A DNA stretch of 50,567 nucleotides, from the NCBI GenBank assembly GCA_016926595.1, contig JAFGOG010000122.1, positions 1 to 50,567 of the forward strand, written 5' to 3'. The number at the start of each line of letters is the position of its first letter. Position 1 is the first letter of the stretch. Source of the stretch: Anaerolineae bacterium (GTDB lineage Bacteria > Chloroflexota > Anaerolineae > JAAYZQ01). This document shows, piece after piece, positions 1 to 7,853 of the stretch. The notes below the pieces were generated by a model, which saw nothing but the letters and a program-made list of their open reading frames with translations, made no database searches and was not told the origin of the DNA. Both the position numbers and the translations under genes were made by a program.

Positions 1-828
1 CAGGACCTTCAACACCTCGGCGCGGTATTCTTTGGACGCACGCAGCAGGCTGCTGCGAGGGCAGCACTCGCCGGCGGCGACCTCGGCGGCCTGCTCATAG
101 ATCCCGTCGCCGGCCTGCTTCCCAGCCAGGAACGCCTCTCCCTGACGCGCCCGGAAAGGCACCGTCGCCACCGGCCCGAGGCCTATCCGGGCCCAGGCAA
201 ATCGTTCGCGGTTGTCGTCCAGGCCGGCGCTCACCCCACAGTTCAAGATCGGCAGTGTCAGCGCTCGCCGCCGGCCGATCCGGCCCCAGGCTGAGCCCTG
301 CCCAGCGCCCAGCGCCGGGAAGCGGACGGCGGTGACCATCTGCCGCGCCGGATCCACCGCCGATCGGCCCGGTCCCATGAACAGATCGCCGACCGGCCGC
401 CAGGCCCGCCCACTACTGTCGGCGATCTCGACTTGGGCGTCGAGGGCGATCAGGGCGACACTGCCGTCGGCTGCGGGCATGGCATTGACCACATTGCCGA
501 CCAGCGTTGCGACGGCCTGGATTTGCAGCGCGGCCACGGTTGCGGCCGCCTCGGCCAGCACCAGGGCGCGCTCGTGCAGCAGCGGTGATTCCTTGATCTG
601 GCGGAAAGTGACGTTGGCGCCGAGCACAATCCAGTCACCCTGCTGCTCGATCCGGTCCAGGCCGGGAATGCGCGTGATATCTACCAGGCACTCGACCTGG
701 CGCTTGCCCTCCTGCAGCTCAATGACCAGGTCGGTGCCGCCGGCGATGAGCCGGGCACGCCCGCCGTAACAGGCCAGGATATTTAACGCTCCCTCAACCG
801 AGGTTGCGATCTCGTACGCTTGCCACAT
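1..828 (-). CDS. FAD-binding subunit of a molybdenum hydroxylase (CoxM/XdhB-like), 3' end cut by window edge
   Basis: Medium, FAD-binding subunit of a xanthine dehydrogenase / CO dehydrogenase-type enzyme. It passes electrons from the Mo and Fe-S subunits to FAD. Reading leftwards from the ATG at 828 gives 276 open codons up to the window edge. The two FAD-binding motifs of the family are visible: AGGTDL near residue 30 and TLVGNVVNAMPAAD near residue 110. Family members are usually about 280-300 residues, so only the last few are missing. A purine-rich AGAGGCAGCC precedes the start. The Mo and Fe-S subunits are not in view and are expected further left. The substrate cannot be read from this subunit. 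mocA at 7246 fits the cofactor needs of such an enzyme. The family assignment is strong; the exact enzyme is open. Confidence 0.85.
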   Translation of the reverse strand, partial: MWQAYEIATSVEGALNILACYGGRARLIAGGTDLVIELQEGKRQVECLVDITRIPGLDRIEQQGDWIVLGANVTFRQIKESPLLHERALVLAEAAATVAALQIQAVATLVGNVVNAMPAADGSVALIALDAQVEIADSSGRAWRPVGDLFMGPGRSAVDPARQMVTAVRFPALGAGQGSAWGRIGRRRALTLPILNCGVSAGLDDNRERFAWARIGLGPVATVPFRARQGEAFLAGKQAGDGIYEQAAEVAAGECCPRSSLLRASKEYRAEVLKVL

Positions 829-925
829 AGGCTGCCTCTGTATTCCGGTTGGTACACACCAAACAGCAGGAGAGTGGAAAGGGCCACCCCCCTGCTGATT
901 ACTGATAGCGGCGGGCTACCTCCTG

Positions 926-1993
926 CTACTCGGACAGATAAGCGTCTATCGCCTTTTTGCTGATCCGGTAGCTGGCGCCGATCTTTTTGGCCTTGAGCTC
1001 GCCGCTCTGGATAATAGCCAGCACGTCTTCCTCGCCGACGCGCATGTATTGCGCCGCCTCGGCCAAGGTCATGATCTCAGGCACCGCCGCCGCAGCGGGC
1101 GCCGCCGGTCCAGCGGGCGCTCCGGCTTGCTGGGCAGGCTGCTGGCCCGTCATCTGGGCCATCTGCTGGGCCATAACGGCGCCCATACCCACGCCCGCGC
1201 CAAGGCCAACGCCGGCGCCGGCCATGCCACCACCGCCTGATGCGGCCGCGTCGCGGATGCCCTTGGCCGTCTGATATTGCAGGTACTTTTGCATATCGCC
1301 GATGGCGCCCATCGAAGCCCGCTCGTCGATCGCCTTGGCCGTCTCTTCGGTCGGGCTGATCGAATTGACATACAGGGTCTTGAGCTGGACGCCCAGGTTG
1401 GAAAAGTCGTCGCCGACCTTGACCTTGCTGCCGGCGCCGATTTCGTCGTACAGGGCCGGCAGGTCAAACAGGCCCTTTTTCATCTCCCCCAACAGATCGG
1501 TCAGCTTGGCGACGATGATCCCCCGCAAAAAGCCGGTAATCTGCCCGGTCTCGTACAACCCCTGCGCGCCGACGATCTTGTTGACAAACAAGGCCGGATC
1601 GCTTATCTGGATGGAATAGGTGCCAAAGGCCCGCAATCGTACCAGGCCCAGGTCAGAGTCACGCAGGGCTATCGGCTCGGCAGTGCCCCATTTCTGGTCC
1701 AGGAACTCGCGCATGCTGACGAAATAGGCCTCGGCAGTAAACGGGGTCTTGCCGCTGGTGGCCAGGCCGATCAAGCTGGAGAGCAAGGGCAGGTTGGCAG
1801 TGGTGATGGTGTGTCGCCCCGGACCAAAGGTGTCATACGCCTTGCCGTCGCGGAAAAAGACCGCCTGCTGGTACTCGCGAACGATCACCTGCGAGCCCAG
1901 ACGAAAATCGCCGGCTCCATACTGCGGCACTCGCCGCACCATCTCTTCCGGTTGTTGATCCGGAACTTCGATCACATCAATGATTCGTGGCAT
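926..1993 (-). CDS. SPFH/band-7 protein (YdjI-like) fused to a C-terminal excisionase-type HTH domain
   Basis: A 355-residue protein. Residues 1 to about 235 form an SPFH domain of the virion-core/YdjI type, with VIVREYQQAVFFRDG near the start. Residues 240-300 are a Gly/Ala/Met/Gln-rich linker. Residues 305-355 form a small winged-HTH domain of the excisionase/MerR type (MTLAEAAQYMRVGEEDV, then SYRISKKAIDAYL). B. subtilis YdjI acts with a PspA homologue in envelope-stress responses, but it carries no HTH; here that domain occupies the C-terminus. No membrane segment is visible. It follows the coiled-coil gene at 2580 by 59 bp, and both probably use the promoter at 2702-2730. The ATG at 1993 has AGGAGG upstream. 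Whether the HTH binds DNA or a protein partner is unknown. Confidence 0.8.
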   Translation of the reverse strand: MPRIIDVIEVPDQQPEEMVRRVPQYGAGDFRLGSQVIVREYQQAVFFRDGKAYDTFGPGRHTITTANLPLLSSLIGLATSGKTPFTAEAYFVSMREFLDQKWGTAEPIALRDSDLGLVRLRAFGTYSIQISDPALFVNKIVGAQGLYETGQITGFLRGIIVAKLTDLLGEMKKGLFDLPALYDEIGAGSKVKVGDDFSNLGVQLKTLYVNSISPTEETAKAIDERASMGAIGDMQKYLQYQTAKGIRDAAASGGGGMAGAGVGLGAGVGMGAVMAQQMAQMTGQQPAQQAGAPAGPAAPAAAAVPEIMTLAEAAQYMRVGEEDVLAIIQSGELKAKKIGASYRISKKAIDAYLSE

Positions 1994-2052
1994 TGTGAGT
2001 TACCTCCTGAATAGTTTTGGTGCCACGCATGGTAAGCCATACGTGTGCTGGT

Positions 2053-2580
2053 TTACCCGATAGTCTGGGACTGGAGGACCGCTTCGTTGCGATGCCCAAA
2101 GGTCAGGGCGGCCTGCTCCGCTTCGAGAACGAGCGCAGCAATGGCGACGCCAACACCCTCCTGCGACGTAATTGCCGACGTCACCTTGTCAACAGCAGTG
2201 GCAATCTCGGATACCGAGTCGAACATGCTGTTGTCAAACTCATACAGGGCGTCCAACTGCTCCTCTTTGACCTTAACTGCGTCGAACAGACCGGCATAGC
2301 CATAGGACGCCGTCCGGATGCGGTCGATGAGGCCCTGCATCTTCATCACCGCCCGCTCCAGGTCATCGAGCCACTCGATCTGACCACCGGTGATGAGCTG
2401 CATCTGGAGATCGGCTACCCGCTTGCGCTGCTCGTCCAACTTGGCCGCTACTTCCATGCGCAGCAGCTTGTCGGCCTCGCGACGCGTCTCTTTCTGTTTG
2501 TACCCCTTGAATCCCGGGAGCTTGGCCACCAGCTTTTCCAGGCCCCGCATGTCGCCTTGAACTACTTCCCTCAAGTCCAT
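2053..2580 (-). CDS. Conserved coiled-coil protein, partner of the SPFH gene; possibly PspA-like in role
   Basis: A 175-residue protein of no family I can name with certainty. The first 120 residues are strongly helical and charged (KQKETRREADKLLR, AAKLDEQRKRVADLQMQL), which suggests a coiled coil. The C-terminal part is more hydrophobic and Ala-rich. No signal peptide or membrane segment is seen. It is first in a two-gene unit with the SPFH-HTH protein, behind a near-consensus promoter. Because YdjI-type SPFH proteins work with PspA/ESCRT-III-like coiled-coil proteins, a comparable membrane-surface role is inferred from position and predicted shape only. The start at 2580 has AAGGAGG about 10 bases upstream. 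Confidence 0.6.
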   Translation of the reverse strand: MDLREVVQGDMRGLEKLVAKLPGFKGYKQKETRREADKLLRMEVAAKLDEQRKRVADLQMQLITGGQIEWLDDLERAVMKMQGLIDRIRTASYGYAGLFDAVKVKEEQLDALYEFDNSMFDSVSEIATAVDKVTSAITSQEGVGVAIAALVLEAEQAALTFGHRNEAVLQSQTIG

Positions 2581-2701
2581 TTTGTGTTTCTACCTCCTTG
2601 TTATTTGGTTCGCACCTAGGTCATTGCTGCTGGCAGGCGACCAGGCATACAGGCGCCCGGCGACAGCAAGATCACTGCCAAAGGTACAGTCTATCGCAGC
2701 T

Positions 2702-2730
2702 ATTATAGATCAGCTTCGTGCAAATGTAAA
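2702..2730 (-). promoter_or_regulatory. Sigma70-type promoter of the coiled-coil/SPFH unit
   Basis: Reading leftwards: -35 TTTACA (2730-2725), a 17-bp spacer, and -10 TATAAT (2707-2702). That is five and six matches to consensus. It leaves a leader of roughly 115 nt before the ATG at 2580. It lies back to back with the plus-strand promoter at 2779-2807. Confidence 0.75.
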
Positions 2731-2778
2731 GACAAGGGCGCGCCGATGAGCCAAAAAATGTGTCATATGCTCGAATGG

Positions 2779-2807
2779 TTGACATACCACCTGCTTTCGA
2801 TTATACT
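2779..2807 (+). promoter_or_regulatory. Sigma70-type promoter of the small membrane protein / SGNH unit
   Basis: TTGACA (2779-2784), a 17-bp spacer, and TATACT (2802-2807). That is six and five matches to consensus. The ATG of the next gene is at 2839, with AGAGGAG at 2824-2830, so the leader is short. Confidence 0.8.
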
Positions 2808-2838
2808 GCTAGCCATGATGACTAGAGGAGAAACACAG

Positions 2839-3285
2839 ATGAACGACACGGACAGTCTGGACGCCGGTTACGGATGGCTGCCGCGCTGGCGCCTGGCACG
2901 CCAGACAATAGTCACCACCCTGAGCTGGATCATCGCCCTACCGGTCGTAGCGCGCCTGATGCGTTGGCGCCGCCACGGTCTGGCCGGAGTGCAAAGCGCT
3001 CTTGGGGCGTTGAGTGGGCTGATCTGGGGTCGCATCGGCTGGATCGGCGTCAAACGCTATGGGTTCAGCAACGAAGACGCTTTTCTGGCTGGCGGGCTGG
3101 CTGGCGCTATGGCGCCTACTCTCACGCTGACCCTGCGCCGTCTGGGCTGGGGTGCACATCTGAACGGCAAACGGCCACGCCTCAGCGTGTACCCAATCGT
3201 CTGGCTACGAGGTTTCGTGCTAGGCGGATTCACAGCCGCCGTCGGCGCGCTCCTTGCCCGACTAACGCGGCCCAGACTCGCATAG
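2839..3285 (+). CDS. Small membrane-associated protein of unknown function
   Basis: A 148-residue basic protein. Hydrophobic stretches lie near residues 23-38, 50-70 (GVQSALGALSGLIWGRIGWIG) and 115-135, so two to three membrane passes or a Gly/Ala-rich membrane-associated fold are likely. I do not recognise a family. The ATG at 2839 is preferred over ATGs upstream because AGAGGAG lies just before it and because the promoter occupies the upstream ATG-containing stretch. It is followed after 15 bp by an SGNH hydrolase gene and probably co-transcribed with it. No function is inferred. Confidence 0.6.
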   Translation: MNDTDSLDAGYGWLPRWRLARQTIVTTLSWIIALPVVARLMRWRRHGLAGVQSALGALSGLIWGRIGWIGVKRYGFSNEDAFLAGGLAGAMAPTLTLTLRRLGWGAHLNGKRPRLSVYPIVWLRGFVLGGFTAAVGALLARLTRPRLA

Positions 3286-3300
3286 AGGCCCTCCCTCGCA

Positions 3301-4050
3301 ATGTCCAGAACGACAGTTTATCTCTTCGCCGGTGACAGCCTGACCGAAGGGACCTACGGCGAGAGTTATGTGGCGCGGATCGCCGCCGCTTTGGAGCGTG
3401 GCGAGTCCGGACTGGCAGGACAGGCCGTCAACGCCGGCCGTGGTGCAGACACGATTAGGGCGCTGCTCAACCGGATCGACGCGCCTCTGCGCCAGTACCG
3501 GCCCAACTGGGTGATCCTGGCCATCGGCTGTAACGACGTGTGGATTTCGTGGCTCACAGCCCACAGCATTATCTGGAGGGCGTGGGCGCTGTTACGGCGT
3601 GTCCAGTTTGGCCAGGTGCCTACCACCGACCTGGATCAGTTCGCCGCGCTCTATAGAACACTGATCGACAAGGTAGCGCACCAGGCAGGCAGCCGGGTCC
3701 TGGTGTGCACCACCAGTTGTTGCGGCGAGCGGCTGTCCTCGCCGCCGAACCGCCAGGTGGCCCGGCTCAACGGTACGATCAAGCGCGTCGCCGCCGACTA
3801 TGGGGTGCCCGTAGCCGATGTGTGGCAGGCGTTCGTCGACGAGCTGGCTCCCCTGCCCCAGCCATCAGCCTACGTGGCCGGAGAATTGCTGTTTACAGTG
3901 ATGGACCGGCGCCGCTTGCGGCACACCAAGCCCGACGAGATCGGCCAGCGCCGCCGGCTGCACCTCACCTTCGACGGGCTACACCTGAACAGTCGGGGCG
4001 CCGACCTGTGGGCCAGGACGATCCTTGCGGCGCTGGCCCAGGCTCAATAG
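3301..4050 (+). CDS. SGNH/GDSL-family hydrolase (lipase/esterase-like)
   Basis: A 249-residue SGNH hydrolase. The four blocks can be seen: block I AGDSLTEG with the nucleophile serine near residue 13, block II Gly/Asn (NAGRGADT), block III GCNDVW, and block V FDGLHLNSRG with the catalytic Asp and His close to the C-terminus. The family hydrolyses esters, either lipids, O-acetyl groups on polysaccharides, or lysophospholipids; the substrate is not readable here. There is no signal peptide, so it is probably cytoplasmic. It lies 15 bp after the small membrane gene and 62 bp before a secreted protein. Confidence 0.85.
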   Translation: MSRTTVYLFAGDSLTEGTYGESYVARIAAALERGESGLAGQAVNAGRGADTIRALLNRIDAPLRQYRPNWVILAIGCNDVWISWLTAHSIIWRAWALLRRVQFGQVPTTDLDQFAALYRTLIDKVAHQAGSRVLVCTTSCCGERLSSPPNRQVARLNGTIKRVAADYGVPVADVWQAFVDELAPLPQPSAYVAGELLFTVMDRRRLRHTKPDEIGQRRRLHLTFDGLHLNSRGADLWARTILAALAQAQ

Positions 4051-4112
4051 GAGCCGTGGCTGCCAGGAATCACCCTGACCCAACCCCCTGTCTTCGATAA
4101 GGATTGAGCAGA

Positions 4113-5849
4113 ATGCGAGCCCTCCTACTGGCGGTGGCACTGGCTGTTATCGGAGCACTAGCCATCGTCTCAACGCCTGTCACGTCGGCCCCACACATCT
4201 ATCAATTGCTAACCAACCCTGGCGTGGAAAGCTACAACCCACCTTATGGTGACTATCAGGGAGTAGACCTCCAGGTAGCCAGCGGCTGGCAGCGCTTCTG
4301 GTGCGGTGGGGCAGAGCCGTATTGGATGGATACCAGGGTCTTTGCCCACAGCGATCTGGGCTGCGGCTGGGTGGAACGGATCGAGGGCGAGACCTCGCAG
4401 ATGATCTTTGCAACCGAGCCGTATACAGCCGGCATCCAACAGCAGGTGACCGGGCTGACGCCAGGGGTTGGCTATGGCTTTCATGCCGCGCTGCTGACCA
4501 TCTTTCAGACCGGAAAGACCCCGGCCGATGGGGCGATGATCAAGCGGGTCGGCATGGACCCAACCGGTGGAAGCGATCCCCAGGCGCCGACGGTGGTGTG
4601 GAGTGAGGCGGACGGCCGCGACCGGAATTGGAGCATAGACCTGAGAACCTCGGTCCTGGCCCAAGTGCCGACGATGACCGTCTTTATCCGCGTCGACAGC
4701 CTGTATGCGAGCGGCGATCCGGGACTGCGAAACCAGAGCTTTCTCGATTCGGCCATCCTGGCCCTGACACCGGTCATCACCGCCACATCGCCAGCAGTCA
4801 GCGACATCCCAACCTTTACGGTGAGCTGGGACAATGCCGTGCCGGCGCCAGGGTGCATCCAGCTCAAATGGCGGGAGGTACAATGGCTGGATGAGGCAGA
4901 GGGGGTGTGGCACGACTGGATCGCCCGCACCTACCTGGTGCAGGCGGATTTCGTCGGCGAACGCGGCCATACCTACCGCTTCCGGGCGCGCGTGTGGCAG
5001 CACTACGAGAATGGCGCCCACCTTCACGGCCCCTACCGCGCTGAGGGGGACACCCGGACGGAAGTAAGATGGCCCGTGGTGTCCGGGCGTGTTCTGGGCC
5101 CCGATGGGCTGCCGGCGAGCGGAGCGACGGTTGCGGCAACCGGCGCGGCCCACACCGCAACCAGCGGCCTGGACGGTCACTTTGAGCTCAATATGCCGGT
5201 CTCGCCCGATCCGCACACAGTGACGGTGAGCCACCCCTTCTGGCTGGCCCCCTCCCCGCTCTACAGCGTCACCTTGGGGCTGACCGAGACGCTGCCCTTT
5301 ACCTGGACGCTCCGTCCGCCCGACGACGCGGTAACCAACGGCGAGTTCGAGGCAGGAGTGGAGGGCTGGCATTCGGTGGGCATCACACCCACCGTCGTGA
5401 ACGGCCCGGTTCACACCGGTCACGGCGCGCTTGCGCTGAGCGGGGCTGCGGGCGTGACCTTAACCGCTGGCGTCACCCAGGGTGTGGCCATCACCGATTC
5501 GTGGGAGCCGGTCCTCTCCTTTTGGTACAATCCCACAGAGACCGCCGCCGGCGACCGGTTCAACGTGTTTGTGACGGTGGTCGCCCAAACGATCAGCGCC
5601 ACCCTGCCGGTGACGCTGACCCACATCTTGACTCCGGCCCTGGACACACCCGGTTGGACGCACCTGGCCTACCGTTTGAGCCCGCTGGATGTCGCCTTGT
5701 CGGCCACGGTGACGATTGACCTGCGGCTGTGGCACGCGGCAGGCAGCAATCCGGTGACGAGCACCCTCTACCTGGACGAGGTGAGCCTGGGCCGGACCAT
5801 GGGGGGGCCGCACAAGGCATACCTGCCGCTGGTGTGGAAGCGACGCTGA
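4113..5849 (+). CDS. Secreted multidomain beta-rich protein with a carboxypeptidase-regulatory-like domain and YLPLV tail
   Basis: A 578-residue exported protein. The N-terminus (MRALLLAVALAVIGALAIVS) is a Sec signal peptide ending near TSA. A beta-rich domain follows, then a carboxypeptidase-regulatory-like Ig fold near residues 320-390 (SGRVLGPDGLPASGATV), then a carbohydrate-binding-like sandwich starting at NGEFEAGVEGWHS. It ends in AYLPLVWKRR, a short terminal signature also found, as FLPVILKNQ, on the protein at 34765-37275. No catalytic residues are recognised, so adhesion or glycan binding is plausible. An in-frame TTG at 4104 is possible, but AAGGA at 4099-4103 is correctly placed only for the ATG at 4113. 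Its stop lies one base from the stop of the opposing radical SAM gene. Confidence 0.7.
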   Translation: MRALLLAVALAVIGALAIVSTPVTSAPHIYQLLTNPGVESYNPPYGDYQGVDLQVASGWQRFWCGGAEPYWMDTRVFAHSDLGCGWVERIEGETSQMIFATEPYTAGIQQQVTGLTPGVGYGFHAALLTIFQTGKTPADGAMIKRVGMDPTGGSDPQAPTVVWSEADGRDRNWSIDLRTSVLAQVPTMTVFIRVDSLYASGDPGLRNQSFLDSAILALTPVITATSPAVSDIPTFTVSWDNAVPAPGCIQLKWREVQWLDEAEGVWHDWIARTYLVQADFVGERGHTYRFRARVWQHYENGAHLHGPYRAEGDTRTEVRWPVVSGRVLGPDGLPASGATVAATGAAHTATSGLDGHFELNMPVSPDPHTVTVSHPFWLAPSPLYSVTLGLTETLPFTWTLRPPDDAVTNGEFEAGVEGWHSVGITPTVVNGPVHTGHGALALSGAAGVTLTAGVTQGVAITDSWEPVLSFWYNPTETAAGDRFNVFVTVVAQTISATLPVTLTHILTPALDTPGWTHLAYRLSPLDVALSATVTIDLRLWHAAGSNPVTSTLYLDEVSLGRTMGGPHKAYLPLVWKRR

Positions 5850-5850
5850 T

Positions 5851-7170
5851 TCAGCGAAGGGTCTGATTCCCGGCTTTGGCCATCTCTTTCAGCCGTTGGA
5901 GATCGCGCACATACTCACCCCCAAGCAGGTAGGGATAGACCGTGTTGTTGTGCAGCAGGGGATCGGCGCCGGGCGGGAGAGCGAGATCGCCGTCGGGCGT
6001 GCCGGGGATTGGGGAAAAAAGGGTCAGCTCGGCCTGTATGCCCAGGCTGAGGACAAAGCGCAGGCTGTCTTCTATCTCGGCCAGGGGTTGGCCCGGCAGG
6101 GCAGCCAGCAGATAACCCCGTAGATCGGCCGGCCCAAAGCCGGCTGCCCTCAAGCGCCGTACGGCCGACTCGAAATCGGCGGTGGTCACCTTGGCGCCGG
6201 TGGCCCGCTGGCGACCCGGATCGATCGTCTCAAGCGACAGGCGGGCCTGGACGAAACCGGCGCGCCGCATCAAGACAGCCAGCTCGGCCGTGATCCCCCG
6301 GGCATGAAGGCCATTGACCGGGAAAAAGCTGACCGGCAGCCGCCGGGCCAGCACCCCCTCCAGGATCGGCGCGAGGTGCCTCTCGGCGTCGATCAACAGC
6401 GCGTCGTCGTAGAAAGCAAGGCGGCGCACGCCGCGCCGGACGCAGGCAGCAATCTCTTCGACTACCAGGTCCGGCTCACGCTGGACAAAGGCCGGCTGGA
6501 GGCGATGGCTGGCGCAGTACGTACAGCGATAAGGACAGCCCCACGAAGTGAGGACCGCGGCATAAGGGCGCGCCGCCAGGTCGTGAGCCGGCAGCGGCCA
6601 GGAAGGGGGACTGGTCAGCCGGTCGGGGTCGGAATCGTGGCCGGTGATCTGGTCGGCCAAACGCAAGGCAGCGACGACGCCTGGGCCGGCGATCACTTGA
6701 TCGGCGCCTGAAAACTGGCGGGCGTGGTCGGGGCACAGGGTGGCATAGACGCCGCCCAGAGCTACAGGCACGCTGCCAAAGCGGGTCCTGATCCGGCGGA
6801 TGGCCTCGACGACGCCGGGATACCAGTAGGTCATGGCCGAAGCTATGAGCACCAGGTCTGTGGTTGGCGCAGCGGCCAGGGCGGCCTCGAATCGCTCTAC
6901 CGGCAGGCCGTAGCGGCCAAACCGGCGTGGGACAAAAGCCACGGCTGCCGGCTTGTCGATGACCGTCTTGGACAATTTACCTGAACCGTCGGCATGGGGC
7001 CGGGGCATGCCGGCGTGGGGGGCCAGGCAGTCAATGACCATGACCCCGTAGCCGCTGTCGCGTAGGGCGGCGGCGACCGTCAGCAAACCGAGCGGCTCGA
7101 TCCAGGAGTTATAGGCTGCAAAGTCATAGATCCAGGGATTAACGAGCAGCACCTGTCCTTTAGCTCGCAT
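5851..7170 (-). CDS. B12-binding-type radical SAM protein
   Basis: A 439-residue protein. The N-terminal 180 residues have the Rossmann-like shape of a cobalamin-binding domain (VLLVNPWIYDFAAYNSW, then PLGLLTVAAALRDSGY), but without an evident DxHxxG motif. The radical SAM core follows with C212, C216 and C219 (CPYRCTYC) for the [4Fe-4S] cluster. Relatives include BchE-like and HpnJ-like proteins and many uncharacterised methylases or cyclases. The substrate is unknown and the neighbours give no clear hint. The promoter at 7177-7205 puts the predicted transcript start on or next to the A of the ATG at 7170, and no ribosome-binding site is present. Confidence 0.8.
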   Translation of the reverse strand: MRAKGQVLLVNPWIYDFAAYNSWIEPLGLLTVAAALRDSGYGVMVIDCLAPHAGMPRPHADGSGKLSKTVIDKPAAVAFVPRRFGRYGLPVERFEAALAAAPTTDLVLIASAMTYWYPGVVEAIRRIRTRFGSVPVALGGVYATLCPDHARQFSGADQVIAGPGVVAALRLADQITGHDSDPDRLTSPPSWPLPAHDLAARPYAAVLTSWGCPYRCTYCASHRLQPAFVQREPDLVVEEIAACVRRGVRRLAFYDDALLIDAERHLAPILEGVLARRLPVSFFPVNGLHARGITAELAVLMRRAGFVQARLSLETIDPGRQRATGAKVTTADFESAVRRLRAAGFGPADLRGYLLAALPGQPLAEIEDSLRFVLSLGIQAELTLFSPIPGTPDGDLALPPGADPLLHNNTVYPYLLGGEYVRDLQRLKEMAKAGNQTLR

Positions 7171-7176
7171 GCGCCA

Positions 7177-7205
7177 ATTATAACACGAACCCTTTTACCG
7201 GTCAA
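7177..7205 (-). promoter_or_regulatory. Extended -10 promoter giving a probably leaderless radical SAM mRNA
   Basis: Reading leftwards: TTGACC (7205-7200), a 17-bp spacer, and TATAAT (7182-7177) preceded by TGT (extended -10). Exactly six bases separate the -10 from the ATG at 7170, so the expected start point coincides with the start codon. Confidence 0.75.
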
Positions 7206-7210
7206 TCCAC

Positions 7211-7239
7211 TTGCTTTTTCCAGTTATGTGCATTAAAAT
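7211..7239 (+). promoter_or_regulatory. Promoter of mocA, probably giving a leaderless mRNA
   Basis: TTGCTT (7211-7216), a 17-bp spacer, and TAAAAT (7234-7239). The -35 is weak (only TTG conserved) and the -10 has five of six matches. Six bases separate the -10 from the ATG at 7246. This is the same geometry as the divergent promoter at 7177-7205, whose -35 lies five bases away. Confidence 0.6.
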
Positions 7240-7245
7240 GGCGCA

Positions 7246-7845
7246 ATGACTCTTTTGGACAAGACGCCGGTTGCGGCGATCATCCTGGCAGCCGGCGCCT
7301 CGATGCGAATGGGCGAACCCAAGCAACTGCTGCCGGTCGACGGCCAGCCTATGGTCAGGCGGGTAGCAGAGGTGGTGTGCGCAGCGGGCCTGGCTCAGGT
7401 AGTGGTAGTGATCGGCGCACACTCCAAAGCGGTCGGCCAGGCAGTGGCTGGACTGCCGGTGGAGCTGGTACTCAACGAGAGATGGCCAGAGGGGATGACC
7501 GCCTCACTGCGCGCTGGGCTGTGTGTCTTACGGCCCGAGATCAAGGCGGCCTTGGTAGTGCTGGCCGATCAGCCACGGCTGACGGCCGAGCTGATCCGGG
7601 CGCTGGCCCGCTGTTACCACACTACCGGGGCGCCGGTCATCGCGCCGTTCTATCAAGGCCAGCGTGGCCGGCCGGTGCTCTTTGACCGGACGCTCTTTCC
7701 CGAGCTGCTGGCCGCTGCGGACAACCAAGGCAGGCGAGAGGTCATTGCCCATCATTGGGATCAAATGGCCCGTGTTGAAGTGGAAGATCCGGCCATCTTT
7801 CGTGACATAGACACCAGACAAGATTACGAACAAATGGGGCAGTGA
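7246..7845 (+). CDS. mocA: Molybdenum cofactor cytidylyltransferase-like NTP transferase
   Basis: A 199-residue MobA/MocA-type nucleotidyltransferase. The nucleotide-binding signature is LAAGASMRMGEPKQLL near residue 15, and the metal-binding DQPRLT near residue 107 matches the MocA/CoxI subgroup. MocA joins CMP to molybdopterin for xanthine dehydrogenase-family enzymes, which fits the FAD subunit at the left edge of the window. It is first in a run with the HAD hydrolase and rlmN. No ribosome-binding site precedes the ATG, and the promoter geometry suggests a leaderless transcript. CTP versus GTP specificity is inferred from family resemblance. Confidence 0.8.
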   Translation: MTLLDKTPVAAIILAAGASMRMGEPKQLLPVDGQPMVRRVAEVVCAAGLAQVVVVIGAHSKAVGQAVAGLPVELVLNERWPEGMTASLRAGLCVLRPEIKAALVVLADQPRLTAELIRALARCYHTTGAPVIAPFYQGQRGRPVLFDRTLFPELLAAADNQGRREVIAHHWDQMARVEVEDPAIFRDIDTRQDYEQMGQ

Positions 7846-7853
7846 TAACTTGC

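Noticed and set aside
849..862. Inverted repeat TTGGT-GTGT-ACCAA upstream of the FAD subunit gene as an operator
   Set aside because: Five-base arms only, with no promoter around it that I can defend.
1277..2014. Plus-strand open frame opposite the SPFH gene
   Set aside because: It is the mirror of the SPFH coding sequence, whose family motifs are clear on the minus strand.
4209..5423. Long minus-strand open frame of about 400 codons inside the secreted-protein gene
   Set aside because: Composition is an Arg/Gly/His-rich shadow typical of high-GC antisense frames. It has no motif, and the plus frame has a signal peptide and domains.
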